Shown: piece by piece, positions 1 through 12,196 of the stretch | How the letters are laid out: every line of letters starts with the position of its first letter | How positions within the stretch are numbered: the stretch's first letter is position 1 | DNA from: Neocallimastix lanati (nom. inval.) | Lineage: Eukaryota > Neocallimastigomycota > Neocallimastigomycetes > Neocallimastigales > Neocallimastigaceae | Reading direction: 5' to 3' | DNA: 60,000 nt | Assembly (NCBI GenBank): GCA_016946835.1 | Contig: JACVTC010000025.1 | Coordinates: 1,130,001-1,190,000, forward strand | The notes under the pieces: generated by a model | Database searches by the model: none | The model's input: only the letters and a program-made list of their open reading frames with translations | What the model was told of the DNA's origin: nothing | Translations under genes and position numbers: made by a program

Positions 1-244
1 AATATACCACGTTTTATAAATAGAATATTTTTTTTTATTTTATAAATTAAGTTAAAAAATCATTTTAATTTTCATAAAATTATGTATATAATAATGATAT
101 TGATATTAATAATAATAAAATTGATAACAATTAATCATTATAATATTTTATAATAATACAGCAAATTATAATAATTAAATATTTATAATTAACAACAATT
201 ATATTAATATTAACTATGAATAATCTCAAAATTGTAATATTTAC

Positions 245-1690
245 CGAAAGTTGAAACTGAATTATCAAGACCTGAAGGATTACCATGAGCAATTTTTTCA
301 GCAATGAAAGCCCAATCATTAATAAATTTTAAATTATCCTTTTCATTAAATTTATCTACCTCAATATAACCAAAGAAAGTTAATAAAGCAGAGACTAATG
401 AAACACCATAAGCAGCAGAAGAACCTAATCCAGCTCCAACTGGTAAAAAGGATTTCACTTCAACTTTAACAGGAATAATTCTTAATTTTAATTTTTAATT
501 TTTAATTTTTATTGTTTTTGTTTTTTTAATATGTTTATAACATTCATAAATAAATAAATAAATCAAATAAAATGTATAATAAAATTTTTCGAATATTGAT
601 AAAAATAAATAAATATATATATATATATTATATAAAATTTTATAAATAATTGAAAATTTCATTTTAAAATTATTTATAAATAAAAATGAATTAAAAAACA
701 AAAATTGAAAATAAAATTTATTATTATTATTATTATTATTATAATTATTATTATTATAATTATTATTATTATTATTATTATTAGTATTAGTATTATGATT
801 ATTATGAATATGTTAATTAAACAAATTTATTATTTATTTACTATATTTATATACATATACTTACTCTGGAGCAATACAAAGGAATAAATATAAAAATGAT
901 ATTGTAGCTTGTTCTACAGCAAAAGAATCAAATGGTTGACCAATCGTAATTAATTTTTTTTTTATATCACTATCAATTGGTTTTGGACTTCTGATATCAA
1001 TATCTATGATTTATATATGTAAACATATATATTATACATTTTTTAAAAAAAATATATGTATAAAAAAAATATATGAAGGAATATTAAAAGATAATTATTA
1101 TTATTTCTTTTTTACTATTTCTTTTATCATTTAAAAATTTTAATTATATATGAACAAATAGTATGACACCACTTTAGAATATAATTATATTTATAAAAAG
1201 TTCATTAATTTTTACCTAAATTATTCTTTATTTTTGTTAATTGTTCAATTGGAAATGACTTTTCCATTTTAAGATCGGGTAAGTTTAAACAAACAATATT
1301 TTTATTTATTTTTTCCACTTTGGCATAACATCTTAAACCCAATGAACCTGCAATGGCAGTCTTTTATTATTTCCATTGTTAATATTTTTTAACATTTTAA
1401 TATTTTTATTTTTATTTTATTTCGTTTCATTTTGTTTTGTTTTTCATTTATTTTAATAAACAAAATTTATATTATATAATTATATATAAAATATCAAATT
1501 TATTTTTTATAGTGAGTTTTTTTTTTTTTTTTTTTTTTATTTTATTCATTATTTTAAAACATTATTTAATATTTATTATTATTATTATTATTTTATTATT
1601 TACTTTTCCATAAACTACAGCATGTTCACCAAATACAATAACTTTTCCAGGTGCAGAAGTAATGACTGTTTTATTATATTTTTCTGTCAT
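245..1690 (-). CDS. ERG12: Mevalonate kinase, 5' four exons (gene continues past the left edge)
   Basis: Mevalonate kinase phosphorylates mevalonate in the isoprenoid/sterol pathway and belongs to the GHMP kinase family. Four minus-strand exons join with consistent phase: 1604-1690, 1216-1360, 865-1003 and 245-480. Exon 1 starts with ATG at 1690 and encodes the family N-terminus (ITSAPGKVIVFGEHAVVYGK). Exon 2 continues with TAIAGSLGLRCYAKVE. Exon 4 carries the glycine-rich ATP-binding motif PVGAGLGSSAAYG and then HGNPSGLDNSVSTFG, which matches the family's NPSGxDNxVSTxGG stretch. The donor after STFG (GTAAAT, 244-239) is in phase 1, so the next exon lies left of position 1. About 153 residues are seen, which is roughly the N-terminal third to half of a typical enzyme. 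Introns 1-3 are almost pure A+T and include a T-run and ATT/TTA repeats. No stop or frameshift was found in the exons. Confidence 0.93.
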
Positions 1691-2346
1691 TTTTTTTTTT
1701 TTTTTTTTTTTTAAACTTTTTTAAGATAATAATAATAGTATTATTATAAATAAATAATTAATAAAATAAAAGATTGATAAAAATGATTATTTCAACCAAT
1801 AGAAATTGAGATTTCATTTCATTTTAATTGAAAAAAAAAAAAAAAAGAACTTTTTAATTAAAATATTTTTTTAAAATTAGTCTAACATAGTATAAATAAA
1901 TAAATAAGTAAATAAATAAATAAGTAAATAAATAAATATATAAATAAATAAATAAATAAATAAATATATATATATATAAATAAATAAATAAATAAATAAA
2001 ATATATATATTTAAAAATGATATATAATATTACTAAAATGATATTGTAAAAAATAAAATTTTCTTATTCCTATTACTTTATTTCTTCTTTTTATTATATT
2101 TATTATATTTATTTTATTTTTATTTTTAATTTTCTAATTTTAATTTTAATTTTTACTTTTCCTTTTATTTTTTCTTTTATTTTGTCATTTACTTTTTATT
2201 ATTTTTTTTTCCTAATCATAAAAAACTATTCGGCTAATTCTAAATAGAGTGAATAAGAAATGATATAAAAAATATAAATAAATATATGTATTACATAAAA
2301 ATACAAACAACAAAAGTTACTTACTAAAACCTAAATATATATAATG

Positions 2347-2385
<39 letters not shown>

Positions 2386-2414
2386 CATTATTATTATCAT
2401 TATCATTATTATTA

Positions 2415-2458
<44 letters not shown>

Positions 2459-2788
2459 TTTACTTTTTAATTTTATGATTTTTTGAAACAAATAATATAT
2501 ATATAATAATAAAATATATCATAGTATTCTTTCTAAAAAAAAAAAATAAAAAAAAAAAAAAAAAAAAAATCATATATATATAAAAATAAAAAATAGAAAA
2601 TAGAATATAATTTTTTTTTTTTTTTTTTTTTTTAATATATCAATTTATATTTGCTTTTTTTTTTTATTTATTCATTTAAAAAAATTCATATACATTTATA
2701 TATATAATACTCTCTAAGGTTAATTTTTTAAAAAATAAAAAAACATTTGAAAAAAAAATTTTTTTTTTTCCTTTTTTATTTCTCTTTA
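1691..2788. other. AT-rich spacer upstream of ERG12 and downstream of the transporter gene
   Basis: No coding signal was seen. The stretch holds AAAT/AAATA runs (about 1890-2000), a TTA/TCA trinucleotide array (about 2349-2455) and several A or T homopolymers. It must contain the ERG12 promoter, next to 1690, and the transporter gene's 3' end, but no recognisable site stands out from the base composition. Confidence 0.6.
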
Positions 2789-4040
2789 TCAGTTTAATTT
2801 TTCAACAGAATTTAATGGAATTTGTTCTGGGTCAAGTTCTTCTTCATCTTCTTTCTTTCTTGAGGCAAAGGAATAAAATAGTACACCTACTACTACTGCT
2901 AAACAAGATTCTATCTTATAAATAGTAAGACATTGAGCGTTATCAATTTCACAGAAGAAGTATGAACTAAAGAAGAAAACAGTTACTGCACGTAAAGCTT
3001 GTAATACACCTAAAAGAAATAAAGACAAAAAAAAAATATTATTAATTTTATTATTATTATTTTTTTTTATTTATGTGTAAACAATAGTAATCAATAACAA
3101 ATAAATAATCAATTAAATACATTATAAATAAATCAATAAATATACCTGTAGTGACAGCACCAGAAGATTCAAGAATCCAGAAGTAGGTATAAGAATGTAA
3201 GAAATGAACTAACAATAATAATATCTAAAATTAACAAAAATAATAATTATAATGAATATTAATTATAATAATAATTAATAATAATTTATAATAATTTTAT
3301 TTCATTAGTTTAATTAAAGTGATAATCTTTCTATTAAACGTATGTATTATTTCTATAATTTTATTATTATTTTATTTATTTATTTATATATTGTATATTA
3401 TATTATATTATATTATATTATATTATATTATATTATATTATATTATATTATATTATATTATATTATATTATATTATATTATATTATATTATATTATATTA
3501 TATTATATTATATTATTTTATTTTATTATATTTTATTTTATTTTAAAATTATTACTTACATAACTAATGTAAATCCATCTATAAGGTGGACCACCATAAT
3601 TTTCCCTTACTTTATCGACAATAAGAGTTTGGTAGTTTGGAACAGTATATACCATAATATAAATGAAACAGAGAATTGAAGCGGCAGAACCAATCCAGGA
3701 ACTTTGTTGAACTGTACTTGGTCCTCCTGGAAGCTTTAAATATTTTTCATTTAAAACATAAACCACAGCATCTTTATAAATTAATAAAAAATAAAAATAA
3801 AAATATGTTATATTTATTAATTATATACATATATTATTTTAAATTTAAGTATATATATTTATTGTATTTATTGATTGATAGACTTACAACAAATTGTTCC
3901 TAAAAGATTAATAACAATACCAATTAAAATAATTGGGGCTTTATTATGATTGTAATTATTGATTTTATTTTTTAAATAAAAGAATATAAATAATACATAT
4001 ATATTAATAATTTTATTATATAATGATTAATATACACCTA

Positions 4041-4110
<70 letters not shown>

Positions 4111-4495
4111 GTATTTTTTTTTTTTTTTTTTTTTTTGTTTTAATTTTAACAATATTATAAATAAATTATTTACAAGTAAGTTTTCCATCTTTTCCAATAG
4201 CACTTAGACATAAACCAATAAAAATACCCTAATAATTTTCGTTATAAGATGGATAATAAAAGTACTTTTAATTAATACCTATTTTGTAATTATACTAAAT
4301 TTTAAATATCCAATTAAATTAAACTTACCACTACTGAAATCCATTGTTTAATATTTAAATTTTTATTTAATATATATTTTGAGAATAAAGCATTGAAAAC
4401 TATAACACCAGCATGAATAACTTGAAAAATACCAGAACCAATAATAGATAAACCAATAGTAGATAAAACATTAGCTAAAACATCGAAAGATGTGA

Positions 4496-4533
<38 letters not shown>

Positions 4534-5061
4534 ATATATATATAAAATATATATATTAATTGAAATAACATTTCACATATTAAAAAGTTTTTAATTATTA
4601 ATATCAAATAGATAAATAATAAAATAATAAAAATAAATAAAAATAATTTATAATTATAGAAAGAGATATAATAAAAATTATTTACTATAAAAATTCCTTT
4701 CTTAATATGAGAAGGGGCTTGGAAAAAAGATTTTGGAGGTTGAAGCAATACAGAATTTCTTGGGGCATGAGCTTTTGTCGGGGCTGGGAAAAATCGACAC
4801 ACTACCATTCCAAGATATTGGACAAAGACAGTTAATATAGTAGTTTTATCTATATATTATATATTAATATGTTTTTATTTTTATTTTTTATTTATTTTAT
4901 ATAGTATAATATTAATAAATATCAGTGTTGGTTTCTTATTTTCTTATTTTTTTTTTTTTTTTTTTTATTATTTACTTGACATTGATAAAAAATATTAATA
5001 AAATAAAAATTATAATTTTCATAATATATACCAGCAGCACCGACATTAAATAAATTTTGCT

Positions 5062-5094
<33 letters not shown>

Positions 5095-5272
5095 AAGATA
5101 ATGACAGATTATATATATAAATTTTTGATTATGAATTAGAGATAATATTAAAATTTCTTTTATAAATTTATATATGATATTATTAATAAAAAATTACAAT
5201 AATCAAAGTAGAAAAAATTCCAGTTAATAAAAAAATACTTTGAAATATGAAAGTTTGAAATGAATAAACCAT
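2789..5272 (-). CDS. SLC35F6-like drug/metabolite-superfamily transporter, nine exons
   Basis: A polytopic membrane transporter of the EamA/nucleotide-sugar-transporter type, about 350 aa. Exons on the minus strand are 5198-5272, 5032-5059, 4686-4849, 4329-4496, 4174-4228, 3888-3938, 3560-3771, 3146-3224 and 2789-3009. Lengths and phases agree throughout (1053 nt including stop). The start MVYSFQTFIFQS is followed by a hydrophobic helix. The segment from FDVLANVLSTIGLSIIGSG to NALFSKYILNKNLNIKQW matches the central helices of SLC35F6, where the family has FQMLRGAVIIFTGLFS. The last exon has a further helix pair and then a short acidic cytosolic tail (KKEDEEELDPEQ). SLC35F6 proteins sit in lysosomal or mitochondrial membranes in animals; the substrate here cannot be told. 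Exons of 28, 55, 51 and 79 nt are unusually small. The first two codons of exon 6 depend on an AAG acceptor and are the least certain join. Confidence 0.85.
3393..3520. repeat. TATTA pentanucleotide array inside a transporter intron
   Basis: About 25 near-perfect TATTA units sit in the intron between exons 7 and 8 of the SLC35F6-like gene (intron 3225-3559), degrading to TATTTTA at the right end. It encodes nothing; apparent Tyr/Ile-rich frames across it are artefacts of the repeat. Confidence 0.9.
4042..4110. repeat. TTA trinucleotide array in a transporter intron
   Basis: About 22 TTA units followed by a 20-nt T run, in the intron between exons 5 and 6. Read on the gene's strand the T run is poly-A, so it is not the polypyrimidine tract of an acceptor. 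Confidence 0.85.
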
Positions 5273-6316
5273 TTTGACAAATTATTTATTATACAATAAT
5301 TATTATTTGATTTTATTATTATTGTTATTATTATTATTTTTTTTTTTTTTTGCTTGTTTGTTTGTTTTAAAATTTTGTTTTTCGATTTTATTAAAAATAG
5401 TTATTTTATTTTATTATTATTCTCTATTACTGATATGATTATTTTATATTATAAATTTCTATAAATGTATATAAAATTTAATTTCATTAAAATTTATTTA
5501 ATATTTATATTAAATTGTTATTCTTTATATTGAAATTTGAATATATATGTATATATAATAATATAATAATAATACCTTTATTTAATAAACAAAATAAAAA
5601 TTAAAGATGTTGATTTTTGTTTGTCTTGGTTATATAAAAAAAGAAATGAACTTTATTATAAATAATTTGTGTATTTTTATTTATTTATTATTATTATTAC
5701 TGTAGAAATTTATTTTAAATCCGATTTCTATATATTTATTTTTCTAAATTTTTATCTCTTTTATAATAGATTTATACAAATATTTGAGAGAAGATTCTAT
5801 TATTGAAATTTAAATTTCTTTTGAATTATAATTCTTTAAATAAAAAAATAAATTTAATTTCCAAAATCAAATATATATTCCTTAAATCTTATTTTAATTT
5901 CTTAGTTTGAATAGATTCTATAGTTCCCGAAAATATTAACATATGTATATGTAAAGTATTTTTAAAATATATATATACACATAAATAAAAGTTAAGAAAT
6001 TAGATTTCACTAAAATTTTAAATTAATATAAATAATAAAATAATAAAAAATAATAAATAATTAAAAAATTAGAAGAAATCTAAATATTTTTATTTTGAGA
6101 AAAAAAAAAAAATTGAATGTATATATAATGTTGTTTATTTTAATGTTCTATTTTATTATTTAGATAGTTTTAAATATTATTATTTTAATTTATTTTTATA
6201 TTTTTTATTTTATATTTTACTTTGAAAAAATTTTATGACTTCAAAATTTTATCATAGTAAAATTTAATAAAAAATTATTTATTAATTATTATTTATATAT
6301 AAATTTATAGTCAATA

Positions 6317-6347
<31 letters not shown>

Positions 6348-6738
6348 AGGATTTCATAAAATTATAAATAAAGAAAAATGAAAAAAGGTTTCTTACATTT
6401 AAGAGAAATTTATTGTAAAATAATTATTGATATTGGTATTGTTAATAATTTTTTTTTTTTTTATAATATGATAAATATAAATATCTCATATATATATATA
6501 AATATAAAAAGTGGATAATTTATATAAAATTCTATTATATTACAATACTGATGGATTATTTTCTTAAAAATATGAATTTCCTTCTTGTATTTCCATCCAT
6601 TTAAAATTTATTTTATTTTTATATATTTAGTATTATTATTATTTCTTTTCTATTTTCTTTTCTATTTTATTATTTTTTGTAATATCATATTTATTTAAAA
6701 TATTAAAAGTTTTTTTTTTTTTTTTTTTTTTATTTATT

Positions 6739-6780
<42 letters not shown>

Positions 6781-8702
6781 TTTCCAAATTTAATTTTTGT
6801 TTTTTTTTTCTTTGAAAATAATTATAAAAAGTATTTTTTTAATAAATATAAAATGTTATAATAAAAATAAAAAATTAAAAACAAATAAAAAAAGAAATCT
6901 ACATTTCCTTTAATATTTTCCTTTTTTTTATTTTTTTATTTTTATTCTTTATTGGTTTAAAGAAATTTTATTATTTTTAATAAAATTTCTTTTATTTATT
7001 AAATGTATATATATTATTTAATTATTATATAAAAATAATAATAAAAAACTCTTTTTTATGAAATTAATTATTTGTTTATTTAATTATTTATTTATTTATT
7101 TATTTATTAAATTTTATTATAAATGTATATTTGAATATAAATAAATGAATAATATTTAAATATATAAATAAATTGGATAAGAAATTAAATTATCTATTTA
7201 TCTATTTATTTATTTAATAATATATTATAATTTAAATAATTTCATATAATTTTTATAATAAATTATATAATATTTATAATTTTTATCTATTTATCTATTT
7301 ATTTATTTATTTATTTATTTATTTTTTATTTATTAATGTAGAAAAGAAATTTAAAAAAATTGAACTCTTTTTATTATGATATTATAGAATATAACCTATA
7401 TGGCTATATGGTGTTATTAATATTTGTTAATTCCTATATAAAAATGAATGCCAAGATATGTTATTAGAGTGTTAATAGTTATTCAAAGTTAATTGTCAAT
7501 GAAAAAATTTGTAAAATAAGCAAAATTTTTTTTTTTAAACAATTATAGAGACTTACTTAAAAGCTCTCAATCAAGTAAAAAAAATAAGCTTTCTATCTTA
7601 ATATTAGATATACCTTCTGATAATTAATAACTTTTTAATTTTTTAGGTAATTATTAATACAAAAGCCCTTTTAATAAATATATTTAATCTATCGATACAT
7701 TTTTTCCTTTTCTTTTTTTTAGACATTTAAGAATTTTTTAAAGTTTGGTCAAAAATTATAATAAGTTTTTTGGAAGAATTTAATCATTCACCTTTTTTTA
7801 TGAAAAGTAAATTTAAAAGGTGTTTATCACGTGTATAAATGTTATTTTATGTGATATATTAATAGATATATGTTAAATTACATTTTTATAATAATTCTTT
7901 AAAATAAGTAATATAAAAATGGCTTAAAATAAATGTCGGATATAGAATTCACATGATTGGATTATAACAGATTATAATAAAATAAAAACCATATATAATA
8001 ATTTTTTTTTTATTTTTTTTTAATTCATTCTCAAAAAATGTTTTAAATTTATTTTATATTAAAGGAAAGTACCAATAATTTTATTTAAGTAGTAGAAAAA
8101 AAAGTCAATATACAAATAAAAAATTTTTAATGTAAATTTGTTAACAGAAATTATTATAAAAATTTAGAAAATAATTATAGATCAATTATAATGTATATAT
8201 AAATGAACGTAATAGATCTATAATTTATAGTAATTTAAAAAAAAAAAAAAATAAAACATTCGTGGTCTTATTCTTGGTATGTAGATTTGATCAATTACTA
8301 TTTAAGAAACTGAGCTACGAAATAAAAATTTTTTCTATATGTTAAATTATTTTATATCTAGTTTCTTCTTTCCTAAAAAAGAAACTAGATAATTTAATAA
8401 TAGAAACATAATAAAATAGAAAATAAGTGTAATAAAAAAAAAAAAAAAATAGATATAATATTGTTTCTTAAAGTATAAGAAATAATTATATATATATATT
8501 TTTTTTTAAAAAATTTCTTTTAAAAAAATAAATTTATTTTAATAAGAAACACCCATGGTCAATTAACCTTCTGCTTAATATTATATATTGATAAGCAACA
8601 AGGCTACTAAGCTGTGGAATATTAAAAACTTATAAAATATTTAAATATATAATAAATATATATAATATTATATTTATTATTAATATTTTAAAGTGACATT
8701 TC

Positions 8703-8734
<32 letters not shown>

Positions 8735-9156
8735 TATATATTTTTTAATTGGATATTTATAATTTTAATGTATTATATTTATTTTATCTTAATACCATAA
8801 AATTCCCTTTATTTTTTATTTTTATATTCATTCTTTTTTCTATCTTATTAAAATCGAAATTGTCATAATATATTTACTTTTTTTTTTATTTTGTTGGACT
8901 GATTATTATAGCTATATAATTTTTTATAAGAAAGATTTAAACAATTTTTTTTTTAATTTTTACTACTATTAAAGGAATTCTGTATTACGTATAATTAAAG
9001 TAAATTTTACAAAATTTATTTAGAAAGGAATATTTTATTTAATATATTCACAATGTTAATTAAAATAGTGTAAAAATTTCAATTTTTTCATTACTTATAT
9101 CTTTTGAATGATAAATTAGTTAATTTTTTTATAATTGTATCTTTATCTATGATATC

Positions 9157-9187
<31 letters not shown>

Positions 9188-9755
9188 TATTATTATTATT
9201 TATTATTATTGTTATTTTAAAGTAATAATTAAGATTCTTTTTCTTTTCTTTCTATATATTCATGATGATCAAATAAATTAACATGTCTTTTTATAATGAT
9301 TATTAATTTAGTTTTTGGTATTTGAATTAATGGTAATTCAGTGGTATATGTTTAATTAATTCAACTTTATACCAGTAATAAAATAATTATTGTATAAACT
9401 AAAATTGTTTTTACAAAAAGGATTTATTTTTTTTTTTTTTTTTTTTTTTTTTTGTTTTTAAATTCTAGAAGAATTTTAGAATATTTACAACTATAGATTG
9501 AATAAAGTTCCTATGCGAATGAATTTTGATTTATCATAGTTAAATCTTTTAAAACCTTGCTTTTGTAGCAATATCAGAACAAAATACACTAATAACATCA
9601 CTGAACTTTTTTTGATATTTTTTTTTTTTTTTTTTTTTTTTTTTATTATTATTATTATTTCATTATTTTCCTATGAATAATACGAAATTTTTTAGTCCAA
9701 GAATTTTTATGAAAAGAAGTTTTTTCTATTTTTTTTTTTTTTTTTTTTTTTTTTA
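5273..9755. other. Gene-free AT-rich spacer
   Basis: I see no exon here. The stretch is dominated by TTTA/TTA repeats and homopolymers. Short hairpins stand out: around 8360-8395 CTAGTTTCTT pairs with AAGAAACTAG across a short loop, and around 8171-8226 ATTATAGATC pairs with GATCTATAAT. The interval 9470-9600 is slightly richer in G+C and may be the far edge of the LINE relic that follows. The promoter of the transporter gene should lie next to 5272. Confidence 0.6.
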
Positions 9756-10060
9756 GACTTGGTATCCTGGTCTTTCATATGGTTTCTATTGGCTATTAAG
9801 AACACGAAGCAGATATAGATTAGATGCTGCGAAAATAATAGATCAAATGTGTCCTAATTTTTGTCCCTTTTGTAAAAGTAATAAACAATGGTTAAGGCAT
9901 TGGTTAATTGATTGTCCATTTTTCAATCATATTGTTCAATAGGTTCAAATCGAATCGTACTACTACTACCAAGAGCGTCAATGCTGAAGAAACAGTAATA
10001 CAGGCCAGCAGGGCTAGCGCAACCAATGAAGATCATAATTTCGTATCTTAAAATTATGAT
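9756..10060 (+). mobile_element. Decayed LINE 3' end, plus-strand copy
   Basis: A stretch of balanced base composition directly after a T run. It reads TWYPGLSYGFYWLLRTRSR, then a C-x2-C-x7-H-x4-C knuckle in CPFCKSNKQWLRHWLIDCPF, which is the zinc-knuckle arrangement found after the reverse transcriptase in many LINE ORF2 proteins. A stop interrupts after HIVQ (about 9940). Another frame then stays open for about 35 codons (NRTTTTKSVNAEETVIQ to a stop near 10050). The reverse transcriptase and endonuclease parts are missing, so this is a 5'-truncated dead copy or scrap. TTTTA arrays follow on the 3' side. Clade not determined. Confidence 0.7.
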
Positions 10061-10162
10061 TAACATTGTGAAGTCAAAATTAATTATTATACTTCAGTAT
10101 AATAATGCCTTTGTGAAGTCTTACAGATATTAATTAAATGAAACTAGAATATTTTATACCAT

Positions 10163-10521
10163 TAATTCATTTTATTTTATTTTATTTTATTTTATTTTAT
10201 TTTATTTTATTTTATTTTATTTTATTTTATTTTATTTTATTTTATTTTATTTTATTTTATTTTATTTTATTTTATTTTATTTTATTTTATTTTATTCAAT
10301 CTGTACTTTCTATTTAACATTCTACTATTTATTTTATTTTATTTTATTTTATTTTATTTTATTTTATTTTATTTTATTTTATTTTATTTTATTTTATTTT
10401 ATTTTATTTTATTTTATTTTATTTTATTTTATTTTATTTTATTTTATTTTATTTTATTTTATTTTATTTTATTTTATTTTATTTTATTTTATTTTATTTT
10501 ATTTTATTTTATTTTATTTTA
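10163..10521. repeat. TTTTA pentanucleotide arrays between two converging LINE relics
   Basis: Two near-perfect TTTTA blocks (about 10163-10296 and 10328-10521), split by a 31-bp non-repeat piece. At 10522-10550 the sequence inverts to AAAAT units, followed by an A run. So on either strand the TTTTA motif directly follows a LINE 3' end. Confidence 0.9.
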
Positions 10522-10614
10522 AATTATAAAATAAAATAAAATAAAATAAAATATATATAAAAAAAAAAAAAAAAAAAAATACACGAAACTAAATTAATAT
10601 TGAAAAAGCTATTT

Positions 10615-11274
10615 CATAACGAGCAGAGAAGACGAAATGGCCTCAATATCTAACTCTTCCCATTCATCGATAATAACGCCCTTTGAATTAGAACTACCAT
10701 TAGAATCTGTATGAGAATTTCTTTTTTGCCTTATCGGTACGACGTCGACGCTCTTGGTTTACGAGAGGTCTAATGGAATATTGGACAATCAATTTACAAA
10801 ATCACTAGTCATGGTCGTCATTACGTTAGTAAGGAATTCCCGCAAATCCCACAATAAATGAATACGGGAGAGGAGGACCTGTTTGAATATGTTTGAAATA
10901 TTTTATTTATTAATATATTGTCTTCTCTCTCCCCCCCCCCTCCCCTAGTCCGTGGATAAAATGTCAAATACAGCGTTTGACACCAAGAAGGATACACAAT
11001 ACCAAAAAAAAAAAAAATTAATATTATTTTCATAGTCAATTTCAGATACATCTGAAATGTTCAGCGTTTTTCCGTTCTGAAATTAAAGAAAAGTTAAGAA
11101 AGAAATCCTCTACTAAGGGTATGAATTGAAGCCTAAAATTCTTCGAATTTAGTCCAAGAAGTAACCTAATGTGTAAAACTAGGAATACTAAGATCACAAC
11201 ATGGACAGAATGATGAGAAATTTTCTTTTAACATATTTATATCAAATTTCAATCCACATTTAGTTCGTTCAATC

Positions 11275-11322
<48 letters not shown>

Positions 11323-11330
11323 TGAGAACT
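10615..11330 (-). mobile_element. Decayed LINE 3' end, minus-strand copy
   Basis: On the minus strand, 11278-11167 reads WIERTKCGLKFDINMLKENF and then CPCCDLSIPSFTH, the same kind of C-x2-C...H knuckle as in the plus-strand copy but clearly a different sequence. Past a stop and frameshifts, open stretches resume: one reads YSNRSSSPVFIYCGICGNSL (about 10900-10830), and the last reads SNSKGVIIDEWEELDIEAIS to a stop at about 10618. A C-rich run (about 10930-10945) and short A runs look like later damage. A T run and TTTTA units follow the 3' end on its own strand. Non-functional; clade not determined. Confidence 0.65.
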
Positions 11331-12065
11331 GAGGATATTTAAAAGAGAGTTGATGAATAAATTTTTTAAAACCAAATTAATACTTTAAAAATAAGTTAAA
11401 GAAATTATTTTAAAAAATCACAAATATTATTTATTTTAAGATTTTCATGATTAATTCAAATTTTTAAACTTATTATTATGTGTTTTTTTTTATTGTTTGA
11501 TATTATTTATTTATTATATCATTTTATTTATAAATAATTGAATATAATAAAATATAATAATAATAATAACAAAAAAAAAAAAAAAAAAAGGTATACATGA
11601 ATTATGAAAAAATAAATGATTTTAATAAAATATACAAAATATTTTTATATGTATAATTGTGATAATCTAGATAATGCTATTTTCTTAATCCAAAAATGAT
11701 AAGAAAAAATATATAATAATATTATAATAATTTCAAAATTTTAAAATTTATAAATATATATATATAATTAAATAAAATAAAAAAAAAAAAAAAAAAAAAT
11801 TTAATGAAAACAATAATATCTTTTATATAAATATATTATTTATAAAAATATATTAATTTTTATAATGATATGTTGAATAAAGAAAAATAAAAAAAATAAA
11901 ATGGCTTTAATTATTATTACTATTTTTTTTAATATGAAGCTATTTTACTTGTAATATTTACTTTTTTTTTTTTTTTTTTATAATTTTGAATTATTAATTA
12001 AAATATTTATTGTCTAATTTTATTTATTATTATTATTTTTCTTAATATTATTTGTTTTTATTTAT

Positions 12066-12127
<62 letters not shown>

Positions 12128-12196
12128 TTTATTTTATTTTATTTTATTTTATTTTATTTCTATATTATATTAAATTATATTATATTATATTATTTT
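11331..12196. other. AT-rich spacer downstream of MAD3
   Basis: No coding signal. It contains A runs, a 60-nt T run (about 12067-12125) and about seven TTTTA units just before the MAD3 stop codon. Confidence 0.6.

Noticed and set aside
8541-8626. tRNA-like stretch with GGTCAATTAACC and paired arms.
   Set aside because: No proper D-arm, anticodon arm or T-arm spacing could be drawn on either strand.
9950-9966. GTTCAAATCGAATC resembling a Pol III B box.
   Set aside because: It lies in a LINE relic with no A box at the right distance and no T-run terminator tied to it.
10720-10760. Similarity between the minus strand here and at 49832-49862 (GAG, CGACG, CGTAC, GGCA in register).
   Set aside because: Only about 26 bp, and the two lie in different parts of their LINE relics by protein context, so shared ancestry is not shown.
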